Assembly: GCF_030268045.1 (NCBI RefSeq)
Contig: NZ_BSDC01000003.1
Coordinates: forward strand, 310,001 to 374,000
Length of the DNA: 64,000 nt
Reading direction: 5' to 3'
DNA from: Geothrix edaphica
GTDB lineage: Bacteria; Acidobacteriota; Holophagae; Holophagales; Holophagaceae
The notes under the pieces: model-generated
What the model was told of the DNA's origin: nothing
Databases searched by the model: none
The model's input: the letters and a program-made list of their open reading frames with translations, nothing else
Position numbers and translations under genes: made by a program
In this document: positions 61,322 to 64,000 of the stretch, piece by piece
Numbering within the stretch: the stretch's first letter is position 1
Layout of the letters: every line of letters begins with the position of its first letter

Positions 61322-61342
61322 GAGTGCCCAACAAAATCCCCT
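61321..61342 (+). repeat. third copy of the terminal repeat
   Basis: AGAGTGCCCAACAAAATCCC follows the hemerythrin gene directly, with the flank TTA as in the first copy. It differs from the left end of the 272-bp element at few positions and resembles the complement of its right end more closely (AGAGTGCCTAACAAAACCCC). Confidence 0.65.
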
Positions 61343-61398
61343 CGACGGCGGCGCTATAGTGGACTCCCATCCACAGGCACCCCGACAGGAGGCACGCC

Positions 61399-61644
61399 AT
61401 GACGGATCCCACGCCCCACATCGCCCAGAAGGGCCCGTACCAGGTGGAGGTCGAAGCGGGCAAGACCTACCACTGGTGCGCCTGCGGCAACAGCAAGAAG
61501 CAGCCGTTCTGCGACGGCTCCCACAAGGGCGGTCCGTTCGTGCCCCTGGCCTATACGGCCGACATCACCGGCACCAAGTGGTTCTGCGGCTGCAAGCAGA
61601 GCGGCACCAAGCCCATGTGCGACGGCACCCACAAGAAGCTCTGA
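61399..61644 (+). CDS. tandem CDGSH iron-sulfur protein
   Basis: 81 residues with two CDGSH-type [2Fe-2S] motifs. The first has Cys27, Cys29, Cys38 and His42 (CACG...CDGSH) and the second has Cys63, Cys65, Cys74 and His78 (CGCK...CDGTH). Each cluster has the 3Cys-1His ligation of mitoNEET proteins. No membrane anchor or signal. Function in bacteria is unclear, possibly redox or iron-sulfur trafficking. SD AGGAGGCACGCC. It follows a repeat copy (61321) by 57 bases. Confidence 0.92.
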   Translation: MTDPTPHIAQKGPYQVEVEAGKTYHWCACGNSKKQPFCDGSHKGGPFVPLAYTADITGTKWFCGCKQSGTKPMCDGTHKKL

Positions 61645-61683
61645 TTCCGGAAGGGACCGGAGGCTGCGCCCGCCAGAGATCGT

Positions 61684-62412
61684 TCAGGGCCCCTCGGGGA
61701 CCAGCACCTGGGCTCGGAGCCCGGCGCGGATCCGGCCCTCGGGGTTGGGCACCACCACCTTCACGCGGACCTTGCCCGCGGCATCCGCACAAGGATCCAC
61801 CAGGACGACCTCCCCCTCGACGCTCGCGGTGCCACCGGGTTCGGCGAGGAGCACCCGCACCTTCCGGCCCGGGACGAGCGCAGCCAGAGCGACCGGGCCC
61901 GCGGCGCACTGGACCAGCACCCGGCTCAGATCCATGAGGCGGAACATCGGCTGGGCCCCGGCCACCGCCTCGCCTTCCTCGTGATAGCGGGTCACCACCA
62001 CGCCGTCCATGGGGGCGAGGATGGTGCGGAGGCGCACCTGCTCCACCGCCGTCTCGTACTGGAGCCGCGCCAGCTCCAGGTCGATGCGCGACTCCAACGC
62101 CCGGGCCTCGGGGATGATCTTGTTGTCGTAGAGGCGCTTGGCGCCCTTGGCCTCGAACTCCCGGCGCTCCAGCAGCGCCTTGGCCCGCTGCATCTCCAGC
62201 TCCTCCAGCTTCCCGTAGAGCAGGGCCAGGGGCTGGCCCGCCTTCACGGCCTGCCCTTCCTGCACGCGCACTTCCATGATGCGGCTCGACACCGGCGCGC
62301 TGACCTCCACCTGCCGGTACGGCAGGACGCGCCCCTCGAGCGGAATTCCCGCGGGGGCCGGGAGCGACCCCAGGATCAGGGCTGAAGCGAGGAGGCGGGC
62401 GGGAACATACAT
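61684..62412 (-). CDS. short HlyD-like efflux adaptor with signal peptide
   Basis: 242 residues, about 100 fewer than full adaptors. A signal peptide (LASALILGSLPAPAG) leads to a barrel-sandwich domain with VPxSRIMEVRVQEGQAVKAGQPL and TILAPMDGVVVTRYHEEGE, a short helical hairpin, and beta-barrel domain; the C-terminus ends there. No RND permease or outer-membrane channel lies nearby, so it is an orphan. The start is at MYVPARLL (62412). It is 43 bases downstream of the tetrahaem cytochrome gene, so they may form an operon. Confidence 0.82.
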   Translation of the reverse strand: MYVPARLLASALILGSLPAPAGIPLEGRVLPYRQVEVSAPVSSRIMEVRVQEGQAVKAGQPLALLYGKLEELEMQRAKALLERREFEAKGAKRLYDNKIIPEARALESRIDLELARLQYETAVEQVRLRTILAPMDGVVVTRYHEEGEAVAGAQPMFRLMDLSRVLVQCAAGPVALAALVPGRKVRVLLAEPGGTASVEGEVVLVDPCADAAGKVRVKVVVPNPEGRIRAGLRAQVLVPEGP

Positions 62413-62455
62413 GGGGCACTCGCGGAGACCCCTCCATCCTGTCATCCCCGGGCCG

Positions 62456-62803
62456 TCATTTGATCTGGAACGTGAACTTCCCCTCGTGGCATTCCAGGCA
62501 TTTCACCACCGGCGGCTTGTGCTGGCGGTGGCATTCCGTGCAGGGGATGGGATCGTGCGGCGAGGCATGGGGGTTGGGCTTGGCGTCCTTCGTCAGCGCC
62601 TTCATGGCCGGGTAGTCCCCGTGACAGACCATGCAGGCCTCGTCCGGTACCGCCGCCGTGGTGGGCTTCTCCTTCTGGTGGCAGTCGTGGCAGATCAGCT
62701 TCGCCTTGATGTGGGGCGCCGGCAGCGGTTTCTCCTGAGCCAGGCCGGTCCCGGTGGCCAGCAGCCCGGCCAGCCCCAGAGTCCCCATCCGAAGAAGCCG
62801 CAT
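62456..62803 (-). CDS. tetrahaem periplasmic c-type cytochrome
   Basis: 115 residues. A signal peptide ends near GLAQ (~22). Four CXXCH sites: CHDCH 38-42, CMVCH 57-61, CTECH 88-92 and CLECH 102-106, with matching His. It resembles the small tetrahaem cytochromes (STC/CctA and flavocytochrome c haem domain) that carry electrons across the periplasm in metal-reducing bacteria. GGGAGGGCAC SD supports the start at 62803. It could link the membrane quinol-oxidising cytochrome to outer acceptors (inference). Confidence 0.92.
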   Translation of the reverse strand: MRLLRMGTLGLAGLLATGTGLAQEKPLPAPHIKAKLICHDCHQKEKPTTAAVPDEACMVCHGDYPAMKALTKDAKPNPHASPHDPIPCTECHRQHKPPVVKCLECHEGKFTFQIK

Positions 62804-62865
62804 GTGCCCTCCCATCCTTCCTGCAAAGGCAATGATGACCATCATATCTTATTACATTCAAGGCG

Positions 62866-62906
62866 CACCCGGCCGGGTGTCCCTGCCTGGAAGGCCTCTC
62901 CTTCCA
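62866..62906 (+). promoter_or_regulatory. two hairpins in the valS leader
   Basis: CACCCG-GC-CGGGTG (62866-62879, perfect) and TGGAAGG-CCTCT-CCTTCCA (62888-62906) lie in the 204-bp gap before valS. No T-box motif or T-run follows. Their role is unknown. Confidence 0.35.
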
Positions 62907-63007
62907 CAGGTAGACTGATCCATTGGGTTGGCCGCTCCAGATGCAGGTCCGTTCACATCCCTCCTGATCGGGAAAGCCGGTTTGGAGTTGGGAAAGGCAA
63001 GACAAAG

Positions 63008-64000
63008 ATGGCAATGCGCGAGATGGACAAGGCTTTCGACTTCAGGACGGCGCAGACACGCTGGTATTCGGTGTGGGAGGAAGGCAGGGCCTTCGAGGCC
63101 GCCCCCGCCAGCGGCAAGGAGCCCTGGTCCATCGTCATCCCGCCGCCCAACATCACAGGCAACCTGCACATGGGCCATGCCCTGGTGAACACGCTGCATG
63201 ACGTGCTCACGCGCTTCAAGCGGGCCCAGGGCTTCGACGCGCTCTGGGTGCCCGGCACGGACCACGCCGGCATCGCCACCCAGATGATGGTGGAGCGCCA
63301 GCTCAAGGCCGAGGGCACGGACCGCCACCAGCTGGGCCGGGATGCCTTCGAGCAGCGCATCTGGGACTGGAAAGAGAAGAACCAGGGCGCCATCGAGCAC
63401 CAGCTCAAGCGCCTGGGCTGCTCCGTGGACTGGACCCGCAACCGCTTCACCCTGGATCCGGCCCTCAACAAGGCCGTGCGCAAGGTCTTCGTGGAGAGCT
63501 ACAAGGCCGGGCGCATCTACCGCGGGCCCCGCATGATCCAGTGGGACCCGGCCCTCCAGACGGCGCTGAGCGACCTGGAAGTGAAATACGAGGAGCGCAA
63601 GGGCAAGCTCTGGTACCTCCGCTACCCCCTGGCGGACGGTAGCGGTGAGGTGGTGGTGGCCACCACGCGGCCCGAGACCATGCTGGGCGATACGGCCGTG
63701 GCGGTGCATCCGGACGATGAGCGCTACCAGGGCATGATCGGCAAGCTCATGGACCACCCGCTGACGGGCCGCCAGATCCCCGTGGTGGCCGACAGCTTCG
63801 TGGATCCCGCCTTCGGCACCGGCTGCGTGAAGGTGACGCCGGCCCATGACCCCAACGACTTCGCCGCAGGCCAGCGTCTGAAGCTGGAGTCCATCACCAT
63901 CATCGGCTTCGACGCCAAGATGACCGCCGCCGCCGGGGCCTACGCCGGCCTGGACCGCTTCGAAGCCCGCAAGCGCGTGGTGGCCGACCTCGAAGAACAG
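63008..64000 (+). CDS. valS: valyl-tRNA synthetase (3' end outside window)
   Basis: 331 codons, open to the window end. Class I aminoacyl-tRNA synthetase; charges tRNA-Val. The HIGH motif is HMGH at about 54-57 (PPPNITGNLHMGHAL). GTDHAGIATQM and TTRPETMLGDTA belong to the editing domain, which removes threonyl-tRNA-Val. The KMSKS motif lies beyond the window. A GGAAAGG-like SD precedes the ATG at 63008; the ATG at 63014 is an alternative. Confidence 0.95.
   Translation, partial: MAMREMDKAFDFRTAQTRWYSVWEEGRAFEAAPASGKEPWSIVIPPPNITGNLHMGHALVNTLHDVLTRFKRAQGFDALWVPGTDHAGIATQMMVERQLKAEGTDRHQLGRDAFEQRIWDWKEKNQGAIEHQLKRLGCSVDWTRNRFTLDPALNKAVRKVFVESYKAGRIYRGPRMIQWDPALQTALSDLEVKYEERKGKLWYLRYPLADGSGEVVVATTRPETMLGDTAVAVHPDDERYQGMIGKLMDHPLTGRQIPVVADSFVDPAFGTGCVKVTPAHDPNDFAAGQRLKLESITIIGFDAKMTAAAGAYAGLDRFEARKRVVADLEEQ

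Noticed and set aside
1-64000. CRISPR array, rRNA operon, toxin-antitoxin or restriction system
   Set aside because: No regularly spaced repeats, no rRNA-like sequence and no cas, methylase or toxin-antitoxin genes were recognised in any frame.

Overview
The window is a high-GC bacterial chromosome segment that is densely packed with genes. I infer an Acidobacteriota of the Holophagae/Geothrix type, because three multihaem c-type cytochromes, a cytochrome bd oxidase, several RND efflux systems and many exported proteins of unknown family sit among ordinary housekeeping genes. No 16S rRNA or other decisive marker is present, so this placement is an inference. There is no phage, insertion-sequence transposase, CRISPR array or replication origin. 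No gene-free stretch exceeds 300 bases; the longest are 11976-12258, 60387-60661 and 37298-37563, and all three contain annotated signals.

Layout. 1-9539: the end of a small zinc-ribbon protein, an adenosine deaminase, tRNA-Arg and tRNA-Leu, trigger factor, ClpP, HisC and RecQ, then a membrane-anchored multihaem cytochrome, cytidylate kinase and a small membrane HExxH protein. 9585-11975: cydAB on the minus strand. 11976-12258: an AT-rich regulatory island with a CRP/FNR-type palindrome and a possible plus-strand small RNA. 12259-19388: a minus-strand operon joining an ArsR repressor, a complete TolC/adaptor/RND pump, two small Cys-containing membrane proteins (DUF2892 and DUF6132 types), thioredoxin and a rhodanese. 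19529-28972: KdsC phosphatase, M3 and S9 peptidases, a patatin lipoprotein, a SET protein, a DUF900 lipoprotein hydrolase and a trihaem lipoprotein cytochrome.

29076-33336: three exported proteins of no family I recognise, the two outer ones being paralogues. 33365-38912: a HAD 5'-nucleotidase, a triple-repeat exported protein, TetR/cupin and ArsR/SRPBCC pairs and a DinB protein. 38949-42365: Mfd. 42451-48812: a second complete RND operon under its own TetR repressor, divergent from another TetR gene. 49689-56642: small membrane proteins, a cold-shock protein, two outer-membrane beta-barrel candidates, a fused E1 alpha/beta 2-oxoacid dehydrogenase and an ammonium transporter. 56771-61644: a KdpD-like kinase lacking the KdpD N-terminal domain, its response regulator, BioB, a 272-bp palindromic repeat element, a hemerythrin-domain protein and a tandem CDGSH protein. 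61684-64000: an orphan short efflux adaptor, a tetrahaem cytochrome and the 5' part of valS.

Most interesting are the exported three-gene cassette, the ArsR/RND/sulfur-thiol operon, the 272-bp element with a third copy of its end after the next gene, and the small-RNA candidate beside cydA. Where the longest frame begins upstream of a plausible start I chose the start from Shine-Dalgarno (SD) sequences, stop/start overlaps, signal peptides or the family's usual N-terminus, and say so.
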